Of a DNA stretch of 64,000 nt, positions 9,288 through 18,987 are shown in pieces (the stretch's first letter is position 1; every line of letters starts with the position of its first letter). A program made the position numbers and the translations under genes. The notes under the pieces are model-generated. The model did not search any database. It was not told the origin of the DNA and saw nothing but the letters and a program-made list of their open reading frames with translations. The stretch comes from Saprospiraceae bacterium (GTDB lineage: Bacteria > Bacteroidota > Bacteroidia > Chitinophagales > Saprospiraceae), in the NCBI GenBank assembly GCA_016717105.1, contig JADKGF010000020.1, positions 3,345 to 67,344 on the forward strand, written 5' to 3'.

Positions 9288-12026
9288 TCACACCTTCTCC
9301 TTAAACTTTCCTTTGCTTTTTCTGATGTTGACAGCGACGACCTTGTACTCAGGGCACATAGCTTCGCTATCATGTTCATTGGATGTGATGAGATTGAGCA
9401 TGATTTCAGGGAAGTGAAACGTGCTGCTTAGTACACCAGGCTTAACTTCATCGGTGATTCTGGCTTTGACATCTACCTTGCCACGTGGTGACTCTACACA
9501 AACCATATCTCCATCTGCTATAAAATGCCTGGCTGCATCATCTGGATGAATCATCAGGACATCTTCGGTGAGGATTTGTACATTTCTGGTTCTGCGAGTC
9601 ATAGTACCTGCGTTATAATGCTCTAATTCTCGATTGGTGGTGATGATGTACGGATATTCTTTGCCGTGTGTTTGTATTTCATTACTTTCTTTCCAATCAA
9701 AATAATGAAACTTGCCTTTGCCATTCTTGAATGTTTCTGTATGCAAGATTTTGGTATCTCGTCCATCAGGAGCAACTGGCCATTGCTTGCCTGTCGTTCC
9801 GAGATTTTGCCAAGTAACTCCTGCAAAAAATGGAACTATCTGTGATATTTCATCAAGTAATGGAGCTGGATCATAATCACATTGGTCAAAGCCCATCACT
9901 TGCATAATTTCAGCTATAATCTGTCCATCGGCTTTCGTGCCTGGCAATGGTTCTACGACTTTTTGCACCTTTTGGATACGTCTTTCACCATTGGTATAGG
10001 TACCACTTTTTTCTAAGAATGAAGCTCCTGGAAGAATTACGGTTGCGTATTTGGCTGTTTCTGTCATGAATAGCTCCTGCACCACCAAAAGATCTAATTG
10101 CTCCATGGCTTTTATGACTTTTTGGGTATTCGGATCAGTTTGTACTACATCTTCTCCCATCAACCAAAGCGCCTTAAGCTGACCATTGATACTGGCATCA
10201 AACATTTCAGGTATTTTTAGTCCTTTGCCGAGTGGAATCTGAGTCTTATAAAAAGCTTCATATTGTTTATTGATCTCAGGGTCATAGGCACTTAGATAAC
10301 CAGCACCTTGATGTGGCTGACAGCCCATATCCGCAGCACCTTGTACATTATTTTGTCCTCGTAGCGGATTGACGCCTACACCAGGACGACCTATATTGCC
10401 TGTGATCATTGCTAGATCAGATATCAACATGACGGTAAAAGTACCTTGTGTATGCTCTGTAACACCAAGACCGTGGAATGACATCGCATTTGGTGCCGTA
10501 GCATACGCAATAGCAGCCTTTCTGACCAAGTTTTTATCCACACCAGTGATTTGAGCCAATTCATCTATATTTAGGGCAAGTATTTGCTCTCTAAATGATT
10601 GATAACCTTCGGTTCTTTTTTCAATGAAACTGCTATCTTCCAGATTTTCAGAAATGATGTAATACAGCATCATATTTAAGAGCGCTACATTAGTACCAGG
10701 CTTGAGTGCTAGATGATAGGTAGCGTATTTAGCAAGTTCTGTTCGACGAGGATCGATGACAATGGTCGGTTTTCCCTTCATCGCAAATTGCTTCAATTTA
10801 GCACCAGTAACAGGATGTGCATCTGTAGGATTGGCACCAATGACCATAATACAATCTGTCAACTTGATGTCTTCAATGCTATTGGTGGCTGCACCTGTAC
10901 CGAAGGCTTTTTGCATACCTAAAGCAGTTGGCGAATGACAGACTCTGGCACAACAATCTATGTTATTAGTACCGATTACAGCACGTATAAATTTCTGCAT
11001 TAAATAATTTTCTTCATTGGTACAGCGCGCCGAAGAAATTCCTGCAATGGCATCAGGGCCATATTGATGTTTTATTTCAGTCAGTTTGTCGGCAATAAAT
11101 CTGTAAGCTTCATCCCATGATACAGGGACAAGTTCACCATTTTTGCGCAAGAGCGGCGTTTTGATACGGTCTGGATGCTCATAAAATGAAAATGCGAATC
11201 TCCCTTTTAGACATGTGTGACCTTGGTTTACTTCGGCATCATAAGGTGCTTGAATGGATTTTACTCGATCATTAACCACAGAAACTTCCATATTGCATCC
11301 TACACCACAATAAGTACAAACTGTCCTTATCTTTTGGTCAACAGCCACAGATTTGGATTCGAATACATCGGAGATAGCAGACGTAGGGCAAGCCTGTGCA
11401 CAAGCGCCACAGCTGACACAATCCGACTCAAAAAATGAAACATCATTTCCTTTGATGATCTTACTGTCAAAGCCTCTACCTGACATACTAAGCACCATTT
11501 CGCCTTGGACTTCATCACAAGCCCGCACACATCGGTAGCAATTGATACACTTGGACAAGTCCATGGTCATGTACGGATGACTCAGGTCTTTGGTTCTGTC
11601 AAGATGATTTTTACCTTCTGGATACCGAACATCTCTGATTCCCACTCGTGCAGCGACGGTTTGGAGTTCACAATTATTATTGACTTCGCACGTCAGACAA
11701 TCGAGCGGATGATCAGTCAATACAAGCTCTACAATATTTTTTCTTAATTTTTTTATTTTATCGCTATCAGTCAAGATAAAACTGCCCGGCATGACTGGTG
11801 TATGACAAGATGCCTGCGCCCTGAACGGTCCGTCAGCAGATAAGCCTACTTCTACACTACATACTCTACAGGAGCCAAAAGGATCCAAATTGGGTGCATC
11901 ACACAATGTAGGGATAGCATCTTTTGATTTGTGTCTTTTGATAAATGACAAGATTGTTTCACCGGGTAGAATGTCGTATGGGCTACCGTTGATGTATGCG
12001 ATTGTATTGAGCTTATTATATGTCAT
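9288..12026 (-). CDS. fdhA: NAD-dependent formate dehydrogenase, molybdopterin alpha subunit
   Basis: A 912-residue catalytic subunit. Residues about 10-85 are a [2Fe-2S] domain (PTLCDAPNLDPFGSCRVCSV). A NuoG-like HPLDCLTC segment and two [4Fe-4S] motifs follow (CINCYRCVRACDE, CVSCGACAQACP). From about residue 230 the molybdopterin oxidoreductase core starts with CTYCGVGCNMEV. The active-site motif DCCARVCHSPT places Cys near residue 363 where E. coli FdhF has selenocysteine, followed by the conserved His, so this is a Cys-type enzyme. The C-terminal MopB domain ends about residue 890. It oxidises formate to CO2, or can reduce CO2, in the cytoplasm with the NuoEF-like partner encoded 1.6 kb away at 13605-15257. 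No twin-arginine signal is present. Confidence 0.93.
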   Translation of the reverse strand: MTYNKLNTIAYINGSPYDILPGETILSFIKRHKSKDAIPTLCDAPNLDPFGSCRVCSVEVGLSADGPFRAQASCHTPVMPGSFILTDSDKIKKLRKNIVELVLTDHPLDCLTCEVNNNCELQTVAARVGIRDVRYPEGKNHLDRTKDLSHPYMTMDLSKCINCYRCVRACDEVQGEMVLSMSGRGFDSKIIKGNDVSFFESDCVSCGACAQACPTSAISDVFESKSVAVDQKIRTVCTYCGVGCNMEVSVVNDRVKSIQAPYDAEVNQGHTCLKGRFAFSFYEHPDRIKTPLLRKNGELVPVSWDEAYRFIADKLTEIKHQYGPDAIAGISSARCTNEENYLMQKFIRAVIGTNNIDCCARVCHSPTALGMQKAFGTGAATNSIEDIKLTDCIMVIGANPTDAHPVTGAKLKQFAMKGKPTIVIDPRRTELAKYATYHLALKPGTNVALLNMMLYYIISENLEDSSFIEKRTEGYQSFREQILALNIDELAQITGVDKNLVRKAAIAYATAPNAMSFHGLGVTEHTQGTFTVMLISDLAMITGNIGRPGVGVNPLRGQNNVQGAADMGCQPHQGAGYLSAYDPEINKQYEAFYKTQIPLGKGLKIPEMFDASINGQLKALWLMGEDVVQTDPNTQKVIKAMEQLDLLVVQELFMTETAKYATVILPGASFLEKSGTYTNGERRIQKVQKVVEPLPGTKADGQIIAEIMQVMGFDQCDYDPAPLLDEISQIVPFFAGVTWQNLGTTGKQWPVAPDGRDTKILHTETFKNGKGKFHYFDWKESNEIQTHGKEYPYIITTNRELEHYNAGTMTRRTRNVQILTEDVLMIHPDDAARHFIADGDMVCVESPRGKVDVKARITDEVKPGVLSSTFHFPEIMLNLITSNEHDSEAMCPEYKVVAVNIRKSKGKFKEKV

Positions 12027-12203
12027 ATGGCAATGCTAACAAATTGAAGCATTAAATATATGGAAAATAAATTAAACAGGGTTAAAATTAATGAGCAAAA
12101 ATTATTCATCAAAAAAAATGATCTACGATTGTAACCAATTCACGGCAGCCCTACTCTAAAATTTCAGAACCAATATTGGTTTAAACAATTTAATCAAAAA
12201 GAA

Positions 12204-12584
12204 ATGGAAGGCATACATTTGCAACAAACCATCAAACCCACATTCAATTTACTAAAACTAACATTTGGTATAGTACCCATTGTAGCTGGATTGGACAAAT
12301 TTACAAATTTACTGACCAATTGGGAGCAGTATATCGACCCAAATATAGGTTCAATGCTTCCATTTGAAGGGCATACTTTTATGATGATAGTTGGCGTGAT
12401 AGAAATAGTGGCTGGTGTCATTGTACTAAAAAAGCCTGAAATCGGCGGGTACATCGTCGCGGCGTGGTTAACTTTAATTGCATTAACTTTGCTGGCAGGT
12501 TTCAATTATGTGGATGTGGCTGTAAGAGACCTTGTAATGGCTATTTCGGCATTTGCGATGGCCCGTATGGCAAAATATGTTTAA
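12204..12584 (+). CDS. Small four-helix membrane protein (DoxX-like)
   Basis: A 126-residue hydrophobic protein with about four membrane segments (around residues 13-34, 52-72, 78-98 and 104-122). The pattern, with GLDKFTNLLTNWEQY after the first helix and later FMMIVGVIEIVAGVIVL, resembles the DoxX/DoxD-like fold of small Bacteroidota membrane proteins. The function is unknown. It lies divergent to the formate dehydrogenase alpha gene (177 bp between starts) and 23 bp before an ECF sigma factor gene, so it and the sigma factor probably form an operon. A role linked to formate or redox metabolism is speculation from position. Confidence 0.65.
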   Translation: MEGIHLQQTIKPTFNLLKLTFGIVPIVAGLDKFTNLLTNWEQYIDPNIGSMLPFEGHTFMMIVGVIEIVAGVIVLKKPEIGGYIVAAWLTLIALTLLAGFNYVDVAVRDLVMAISAFAMARMAKYV

Positions 12585-12607
12585 TATAAACTCATCATCA
12601 GGCATCA

Positions 12608-13252
12608 ATGAAAGCATTCGAAACTTTTTCAGATCTGGAGCTTATCCAAAAAATAGAAGTAGGGGAAATTGAGCTTTTTGAATTAATAATTCGCAGATAC
12701 AATCCGTTTTTGTATAGAACGGGCAGATCGTACAATTATAATCATGAGGATACACAAGACCTGATGCAAGACACTTTCATTGATGCTTTTAGAAATTTAT
12801 CAAAATTTGAAAATCGATCTTCTTTCAAGACTTGGCTAATAAAAATCATGCTCAACAATTGCTATAAGAATCAGCATAAATGGGGCAAAAAACACATCAT
12901 TTCATCTGAAATAAATCAACATGATACACCCTTATTTTCAGACAATACTCATACAGAAACTTTCAAAGCGGTTATGAACAGAGAATTGAATTTTGTAATC
13001 GAACAAGCGCTCCAGCAAATCCCAATCGATTATAGGATCGTTTTTACTTTACGGGAAGTGAATGGAATGAATGTGATAGAAACAGCCGATGCCCTGAATA
13101 TAAGTGAGTCCAATGTAAAAGTAAGATTGAATAGAGCTAAGTCAATGTTGCGTAAAGAGGTTGAAAAGTCATATTCGCCAGAGGATATTTTTGAATTTAA
13201 TCTGATGTATTGTGATGGCATGGTACGACGCGTAATGAAACATTTAATTTAA
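12608..13252 (+). CDS. ECF-type RNA polymerase sigma factor
   Basis: A 214-residue sigma-70 family ECF factor. Region 2 lies around residues 24-95 (DTQDLMQDTFIDAFRNLSKF is the region 2.2-2.3 signature). Region 4 lies around residues 135-190, with a helix-turn-helix (VIETADALNISESNVKVRLN). A 25-residue C-terminal extension follows, ending MYCDGMVRRVMKHLI, which is a little longer than usual. It probably shares a transcript with the small membrane protein upstream. No anti-sigma gene follows on the same strand. The downstream neighbours are a short remnant and the formate dehydrogenase beta gene on the opposite strand. Targets are unknown. Confidence 0.9.
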   Translation: MKAFETFSDLELIQKIEVGEIELFELIIRRYNPFLYRTGRSYNYNHEDTQDLMQDTFIDAFRNLSKFENRSSFKTWLIKIMLNNCYKNQHKWGKKHIISSEINQHDTPLFSDNTHTETFKAVMNRELNFVIEQALQQIPIDYRIVFTLREVNGMNVIETADALNISESNVKVRLNRAKSMLRKEVEKSYSPEDIFEFNLMYCDGMVRRVMKHLI

Positions 13253-13268
13253 ATTATCCTAGCAAGAC

Positions 13269-13475
13269 TTAGTTTTTAACACACCTGACCGATAATTCTT
13301 GAAGTAAGCTTTGTAAATTTAGAAGGGCAGCGGTGCAAGTGTTGCCTTTATCTGATCGGGCGAACTGGCATGGGGGTTTCTTGCTGACAAAGCGGGGCAT
13401 TTCACCTCCATGATTGTAGTTTTCGATTTCTGCCACAATGTTTTGCCAATTGAAGGTTTTATAGAATCCACCCTC
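13269..13475 (-). pseudogene. Short unassigned ORF remnant
   Basis: A 68-codon open stretch on the minus strand, opened by a TGA and ending in TAA, with distinctly more GC than the flanks. It contains NWQNIVAEIENYNHGGEMPR and SKKPPCQFARSDKGNTCTAA. The composition (Cys, Pro, Gly, balanced charge) looks like real protein rather than noise, but there is no proper ATG start and no ribosome-binding site. It is most simply the 3' remnant of an inserted or decayed gene between the sigma factor and the formate dehydrogenase beta gene. No family was recognised. Confidence 0.4.
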
Positions 13476-13604
13476 TCACCTTATTATTGCAGATAAAAAT
13501 AAAAAAATATTTCTTAACCAATTTTCCTGATGAAAAAGACGCTTTGTTTATATGTATTTCTTTCAAAGTACCTGTTGGAGATTTGCTTTTAATAGAAAAT
13601 CATT

Positions 13605-15257
13605 TTAAGACTTGAAATACATCTGCAATTCTTCTTTAAAATACATCATGGCATTCTTGACAGGAAGTGGAAGGCCGCCACCCAATGCACACAAAGATCC
13701 AATCTCAAGTGTCTCTAGTAGATCATTCATCAAGGCAAGATCTATCTTATAATCAGAAGAAGTGGCTTTTTCTAATAATTCATATCCTCGAGTTGAACCA
13801 ATACGACAAGGAAAACATTTGCCACAACTTTCATGTGCTGTAAATTGAAAAAGATGCTTGATGTATTCAACTAAAGGATAGTCTTTAGGGATGCAGACAA
13901 ATGAAGCATGCCCAAGTAAAAATCCATTTTGTGCAAAAGATTCAAAATCAATGGTCAAAATTGACAACTTGTCTACGGGTACTAAACCACCTAATGGTCC
14001 GCCTATATGTATGGCTTTAACAGGTAGCCTGAATCCGCCACCCAATTGATGAATGACCACATCCATCGGCGTACCCATATCGACCTCGTAGATCCCAGGA
14101 TTATTGAAAAATCCATCCAAAGAGATCAGTTTTGTACCTGTCGATTTACCTTTGCCAATGCCAGCAAATGCACTTCCACCATGCTGCATGATATATGGCA
14201 CACATGCTAAGGTTTCTACATTATTGACGACAGTTGGCTGATTGAAAAGCCCTTGTTGGGTAGGAAAAGGTGGTCTAACTCTCACCTCAGGGCGCTGACC
14301 TTCGATAGATGAGAGCAAAGCTGTTTCTTCACCGCAGATATACGCACCTTGTGCGCTGATCACTTTAAAATCAAAATTGAAGCCACTACCTAATATATTT
14401 TGACCTAAATAGCCATTATTTTTTAGTTCGATCAATGCATCATTGATAGTTTGGATAGACTCAGGATATTCAGCCCTGATATACAAGACACCGTGATTGG
14501 CTCCTGCGATATAGCCTGCAATCAACATACCCATAAGCAAAGCATGAGGTCTATGCTCCATGATATATCGATCTGAATAAGCACCAGGATCACCTTCATC
14601 CGCATTGCAGACGATATATTTTATGGTTCCTTGAGATTCGCGACAAGATGACAACTTAAATGACATCGGAAATCCAGCGCCACCTCTACCGCGCAAACCA
14701 GAAGTTTTTAATTCTTCTAATAAAGCTTCATAAGGTTTTGTTATACAATCCCTGAATATCTGATAATAGGAATCAAGTGCAGGTGTCGATGCTGTAATGA
14801 CGGCATTTCCAGAACAAGCTACATTATAGTTATCCTTTCTAGTTGATTTATTTTGAATGATTTTATCAATATTCTGAATGTCTGCACCTGAATAATTATG
14901 CCCATCATAATGAAAAGAGCTATTTTCGTGGCAACGTCCCAGACAACACATTTCACCAGTTTCTTCACTCGTAAAATGTTGTGACAGTTTCTCTTTTACA
15001 TGAGCTTGTGTACCAGCTGTCCTACAAGATGAGCCATTGCATACATAGACTTTTTTTCCTTTATTCTCAGATTTCAGAAAATCATAAAAAGTAACTGTCC
15101 CAAAAATATTGGCTTTACCAAAAAGAAATTCGTTTTGAAGCTGGTCCATGGAAGCTTGGTCAGGTGTTCCTGTGGTGCGTGCTGCTATGCCCAATTGATC
15201 AAAAAGGTTTTGGTTCAATCCTTTACGTCCTGAAAGATGGCTGAGATTTTTAGACAT
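13605..15257 (-). CDS. fdhB: NAD-dependent formate dehydrogenase beta subunit (NuoE-NuoF fusion)
   Basis: A 550-residue diaphorase subunit. Residues about 1-125 are a thioredoxin-like [2Fe-2S] NuoE-type domain with Cys pairs in VCNGSSCRTAG and EMCCLGRC. Residues about 165-550 are NuoF-like: the NADH/FMN motif GLRGRGGAGFPMSFK, CNADEGDPGAYSDR, ICGEETALLSSIEGQRPE, and the [4Fe-4S] site ESCGKCFPCRIGSTR with SLCALGGG. It passes electrons from the formate dehydrogenase alpha subunit to NAD+. A NuoE-NuoF fusion is known for FDH and hydrogenase diaphorase subunits. The alpha gene is on the same strand but 1.6 kb downstream, beyond two opposite-strand genes and a remnant. Pairing is inferred from domain logic. 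Confidence 0.88.
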   Translation of the reverse strand: MSKNLSHLSGRKGLNQNLFDQLGIAARTTGTPDQASMDQLQNEFLFGKANIFGTVTFYDFLKSENKGKKVYVCNGSSCRTAGTQAHVKEKLSQHFTSEETGEMCCLGRCHENSSFHYDGHNYSGADIQNIDKIIQNKSTRKDNYNVACSGNAVITASTPALDSYYQIFRDCITKPYEALLEELKTSGLRGRGGAGFPMSFKLSSCRESQGTIKYIVCNADEGDPGAYSDRYIMEHRPHALLMGMLIAGYIAGANHGVLYIRAEYPESIQTINDALIELKNNGYLGQNILGSGFNFDFKVISAQGAYICGEETALLSSIEGQRPEVRVRPPFPTQQGLFNQPTVVNNVETLACVPYIMQHGGSAFAGIGKGKSTGTKLISLDGFFNNPGIYEVDMGTPMDVVIHQLGGGFRLPVKAIHIGGPLGGLVPVDKLSILTIDFESFAQNGFLLGHASFVCIPKDYPLVEYIKHLFQFTAHESCGKCFPCRIGSTRGYELLEKATSSDYKIDLALMNDLLETLEIGSLCALGGGLPLPVKNAMMYFKEELQMYFKS

Positions 15258-15570
15258 GATGAGGTGTGTATTAAAGTGCTAATCTACAACTACTTTTTGA
15301 CATAGGCAAAATCTAAGCAAAAAATGGATTTAGATCATCTAATTTATACTAGCCCTTGATTTATTTATCAAATAGCTGTAACTTACGTCGGATTAAGAGG
15401 ATGTTTATATTTTTGTTGCTTTATAATCAATATCTTAAACAAACTCTAAGGAAAAGTTTTATTTTTTAGATGCAATGAACGATTGATGCATTTTTTTTGT
15501 TTAGCACACTTGCAATAATCATGGTGACATTGTACATTAATAATAAATAAGTGCAGCGGCGTAATTTTAT
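15258..15570. other. Intergenic region between divergent genes
   Basis: AT-rich spacer between the formate dehydrogenase beta start and the DUF4175-like gene. No ORF, hairpin or repeat is evident. Promoters for both directions are expected here but none could be picked out with confidence. Confidence 0.4.
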
Positions 15571-15690
15571 ATTAATCATAGTAATAGCAATTATCAGCAA
15601 CTTATTCAGAAGTTGGATCAGTTTATTAGAAAATATTATGTAAACAAATTGATAAGGTGAAGTCTTTATACCGTAGGTATTGTATTAGGC

Positions 15691-18600
15691 TTGTTTTTAT
15701 TATTGAATACATTAGAATATTACTTCTACTTCAGTACCGGTGTACGTAAAATCTTCTTTTATACTTTTTGGGCAGCAACATTGGCCGGTTTCGGTTTTTG
15801 GGTTATAGATCCACTAATAAGATATTTTAAATTGGGTCATACGATCTCACATGAAGATGCTGCACAGATCATTGGCGATCATTTTACGGATGTGAAAGAC
15901 AAATTGCTAAATATACTACAACTCAAAAAACAAGAGGAATCAGAAACGCATTCAGCACTATTGACGGCAAGTATAGAACAAAAAACCAATGCTATACGTT
16001 TGGTTCCGTTTCAGTCTGCTATAGATCTTAATAAAAACAGGCGATACCTTAAGTACGCCCTTCCGCCATTCTTACTCTTGATTTTGGTTTTGTTTGCTGC
16101 GCCTAGTATCATCAAAGAAGGTACTACCCGGATTATAAATAACGATCAAAAATTTGCCAAGGCCGCTCCATTTTCTTATATACTAGATAATGATGACCTT
16201 AAAGTAGTTCAATATCAAGATTATGAATTGAAAATCAAGGTAGAAGGCTCGGTTTTGCCGAATGAAGTCTTTGTCAATGTCGATGATTTCCAATACAAAA
16301 TGCAAAAAACAGACAATAACAGCTTTGTCTATGTATTTAAAAATGTACAAAAAGATCAGGAATTTTTATTGAGTTCAGGCACCGTTGCTTCAGAATCTTT
16401 TACACTTGAAGTCTTAGAAAAACCAAACCTGGCTGACTTTAGTATCGAGATGTCATATCCTGCTTATGTAGGTCGCAAAAACGAAATCTTACAAAATACT
16501 GGTGACGTAGTAGTGCCTGAAGGTACTAAGATGACATGGCTTTTTGACGCGTATAAGACAGATGATATCACCATGTATTTTGGTGAAAATCACAAGGGAA
16601 TATCTGCTGAAAAAAGAGATGAAAACAAATTTAGATTTTCCAAAAAAGCGGCTCAGGATGAGATTTACCGATTGTTTTTATCTAATAAGTTCGTACCACA
16701 GGCTGATAGTTTGGTGTATAGTATTTCTGTAATTAAAGATCAATATCCAAGTGTAACTGCCGAAAAAATAGTGGATAGTCTGGACAATTCTTTGATCTAT
16801 TTTATTGGCAATGCTTCCGATGATTATGGTTTGCAATCACTTTCATTTAATTACACCATTACCAAAGGAAATGGAAATTCGCAACCAACCCAAAAAATCA
16901 AGCTTCAAAAACAAGAAGGTAGGGACATTCAGTTTGAACATGTTTTTGATATAAAGAAACTCAATGCTGAACCTGGAGATAAGATATCTTTCTATTTTGA
17001 AGTCTATGACAATGATGGTGTCAATGGCAGTAAGTCTGCAAAAACTCCAGCCATGACTTTTGAAAAACCAACACTTGAAGAGATCAAACTCAAAGAAGAA
17101 TTAAATGATGATGCGATCAAGGATGAGTTGAAAAACGCATTGAAAAATATGGACAAACTGCAAGAGAACATGAAAAAACTTAAGGATAAGCTCCTACAAG
17201 CAAAACAGTTGGATTGGCAAGATAAGAAGGAAATGGAGAAAATTCTGGAAGAACAGAAGAAGCTTCAAGAACAGATAGAAAAGGCCAAACAGAAATTGGA
17301 GGAAAACATGAAAAACCAAGAGGAATTCAAAACTTTGCCTGAAGAAATGCAGGAAAAGCAAGAAAAACTCCAAGAATTATTTGAGAAAGCAGCCGACCCA
17401 GAGACCAAAGAGCTCATGGATAAAATCAAGGAATTGTTGCAAGAATTGGATAAGGAAGATGCCGTTCAGATGCTCGATGAGTTTGAAAAGAAAAGCGATA
17501 CCAAAGAAAAAGAAATGGATCGTATGCTCGAACTATTCAAACAATTGGAAATGGAAAAAGAAGTCAAGGATCAGATTAAAGACCTTGAGAAGTTGGCCGC
17601 AGAACAAGAAAAACTTGCTGAAAAGACAGAAAAGAAAGAGTTGTCACCTGAGGAGCTCAAGAAAAAGCAAGAGGAGCTGAACAAGAAAATGGATGAGCTT
17701 AAGAAAAAGCAGGAAGAATTGGAGAAGAAAAATAAAGAGTTGACGCCTCCAAAAGATATGGGTGAGAAGAATAAAGAGAAGATGGATGATGCCAAAAAGG
17801 ACATGGAGGATAGTAAGGAGCAATTGGAAAAAAAAGATACGGACAGTGCGTCAAAATCTCAGAAAAAAGCTGCAAAAAAAATGAAAAAGCAGGCTGAAGA
17901 AATGGAATCCAGCATGGAATCTGGTGCCTCAGACAAGGCTGGAGAGGATATCGAAACCATTCGACAATTATTAGAAAATTTGGTGACTGTCTCATTTGAC
18001 CAAGAGTCACTTTTGAAGGAGATCAATCCACATAATATCAATACACCAGGATATCCATCCGCAATTAGAAAGCAATTTAAGTTGCAAAATGACTTTAAAA
18101 TCATAGAGGACACATTGGTTGCTTTGAGCAATAGAAATTCGGATATCGAAGCATTTGTAATGGACAAAGTGGCTGAAATAAAATATAATATCAAGGAAAG
18201 TCTAACTGAACTCGAGGAACGACAAGTAGCTCAAGGTCAGGAAAAACAAAGACGCACCATGAAGAATCTGAACGATTTGGCGCTTATGATGAATGAATCA
18301 CTGGACAAGGCACAGAAGCAAGCATCAGGATCTCCAGGCAGTGGATCATGTGACAAACCCGGTGGTAAAGGTAAAGGTAAAGCTGGTAAAGAAGGGAAAA
18401 TTCCAATGGATAAAATCTCTCAAGGACAGCAAGGATTGTCAGAAAGCCTAAAAGGGATGAAAGAGAAGATGGATAAGGGCAAAAAAGATGGTAAAGAAGG
18501 TAAAGAAGGAACTTCAGCTAAAGATTTTGCTCAAGCAGCTGCCCAACAAGCTGCATTGAGAAAAGCATTGGAAGCGTTGCAAAATGATAAAAAAGAGCAA

Positions 18601-18942
18601 GGCAAAGGGTCTAAAGAGCTTGAGGAGATCATAAATAATATGGACAGAATTGAGACCGAATTAGTAAATAAACGTCTAAATCACGAGACGCTCAAGAGAA
18701 TGAAAGATATCGAAACCCGATTGCTCGAAGCAGAAAAAGCCGAAAGACAACGGGAGGAAGATAATAAAAGAAAATCTGAGACCGCACAGGAGAAAAGAAA
18801 AGAAATTCCACCTGCACTTCAGGAGTATTTAAAAAAGAGACAAGCCGAGATAGATATGTATAAATCTGTTTCGCCAGCATTGAGACCATATTATAAAACT
18901 TTAGTAGATGATTATTATAAATCATTGAAATCATCAAAATAA
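15691..18942 (+). CDS. DUF4175-like coiled-coil membrane protein with N-terminal in-frame stop
   Basis: A 1083-codon open frame. Two membrane segments lie near residues 1-45 and 112-135, then a beta-rich extracytoplasmic region (about 150-460), then a very long Lys/Glu coiled coil (about 465-760), and a Gly/Lys-rich segment near 870-960. This matches the DUF4175 family of Bacteroidota. The frame opens at a TTG at 15691, but the family N-terminus lies upstream in the same frame (QQLIQKLDQFIRKYYVNKLI, about 15595-15654), cut off by a TGA at 15658-15660 where Gly would be expected. Upstream the frame offers no ATG, only ATT at 15571. The gene is therefore truncated, restarted at TTG, or carries a sequence error. 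Confidence 0.75.
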   Translation: MFLLLNTLEYYFYFSTGVRKIFFYTFWAATLAGFGFWVIDPLIRYFKLGHTISHEDAAQIIGDHFTDVKDKLLNILQLKKQEESETHSALLTASIEQKTNAIRLVPFQSAIDLNKNRRYLKYALPPFLLLILVLFAAPSIIKEGTTRIINNDQKFAKAAPFSYILDNDDLKVVQYQDYELKIKVEGSVLPNEVFVNVDDFQYKMQKTDNNSFVYVFKNVQKDQEFLLSSGTVASESFTLEVLEKPNLADFSIEMSYPAYVGRKNEILQNTGDVVVPEGTKMTWLFDAYKTDDITMYFGENHKGISAEKRDENKFRFSKKAAQDEIYRLFLSNKFVPQADSLVYSISVIKDQYPSVTAEKIVDSLDNSLIYFIGNASDDYGLQSLSFNYTITKGNGNSQPTQKIKLQKQEGRDIQFEHVFDIKKLNAEPGDKISFYFEVYDNDGVNGSKSAKTPAMTFEKPTLEEIKLKEELNDDAIKDELKNALKNMDKLQENMKKLKDKLLQAKQLDWQDKKEMEKILEEQKKLQEQIEKAKQKLEENMKNQEEFKTLPEEMQEKQEKLQELFEKAADPETKELMDKIKELLQELDKEDAVQMLDEFEKKSDTKEKEMDRMLELFKQLEMEKEVKDQIKDLEKLAAEQEKLAEKTEKKELSPEELKKKQEELNKKMDELKKKQEELEKKNKELTPPKDMGEKNKEKMDDAKKDMEDSKEQLEKKDTDSASKSQKKAAKKMKKQAEEMESSMESGASDKAGEDIETIRQLLENLVTVSFDQESLLKEINPHNINTPGYPSAIRKQFKLQNDFKIIEDTLVALSNRNSDIEAFVMDKVAEIKYNIKESLTELEERQVAQGQEKQRRTMKNLNDLALMMNESLDKAQKQASGSPGSGSCDKPGGKGKGKAGKEGKIPMDKISQGQQGLSESLKGMKEKMDKGKKDGKEGKEGTSAKDFAQAAAQQAALRKALEALQNDKKEQGKGSKELEEIINNMDRIETELVNKRLNHETLKRMKDIETRLLEAEKAERQREEDNKRKSETAQEKRKEIPPALQEYLKKRQAEIDMYKSVSPALRPYYKTLVDDYYKSLKSSK

Positions 18943-18987
18943 AAATCAAAATATCATAGGTCGGCACAATATTTGGTTCATATTAAA

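Noticed and set aside
10930..10945. Selenocysteine formate dehydrogenase
   Set aside because: The active-site codon is TGT (Cys) in ARVCHSPT, so it is a Cys-type enzyme read without recoding.
15658..15660. TGA as a selenocysteine codon
   Set aside because: It lies in a predicted membrane/linker segment of a DUF4175-like protein where Gly is expected, with no redox motif and no obvious downstream SECIS-like hairpin.
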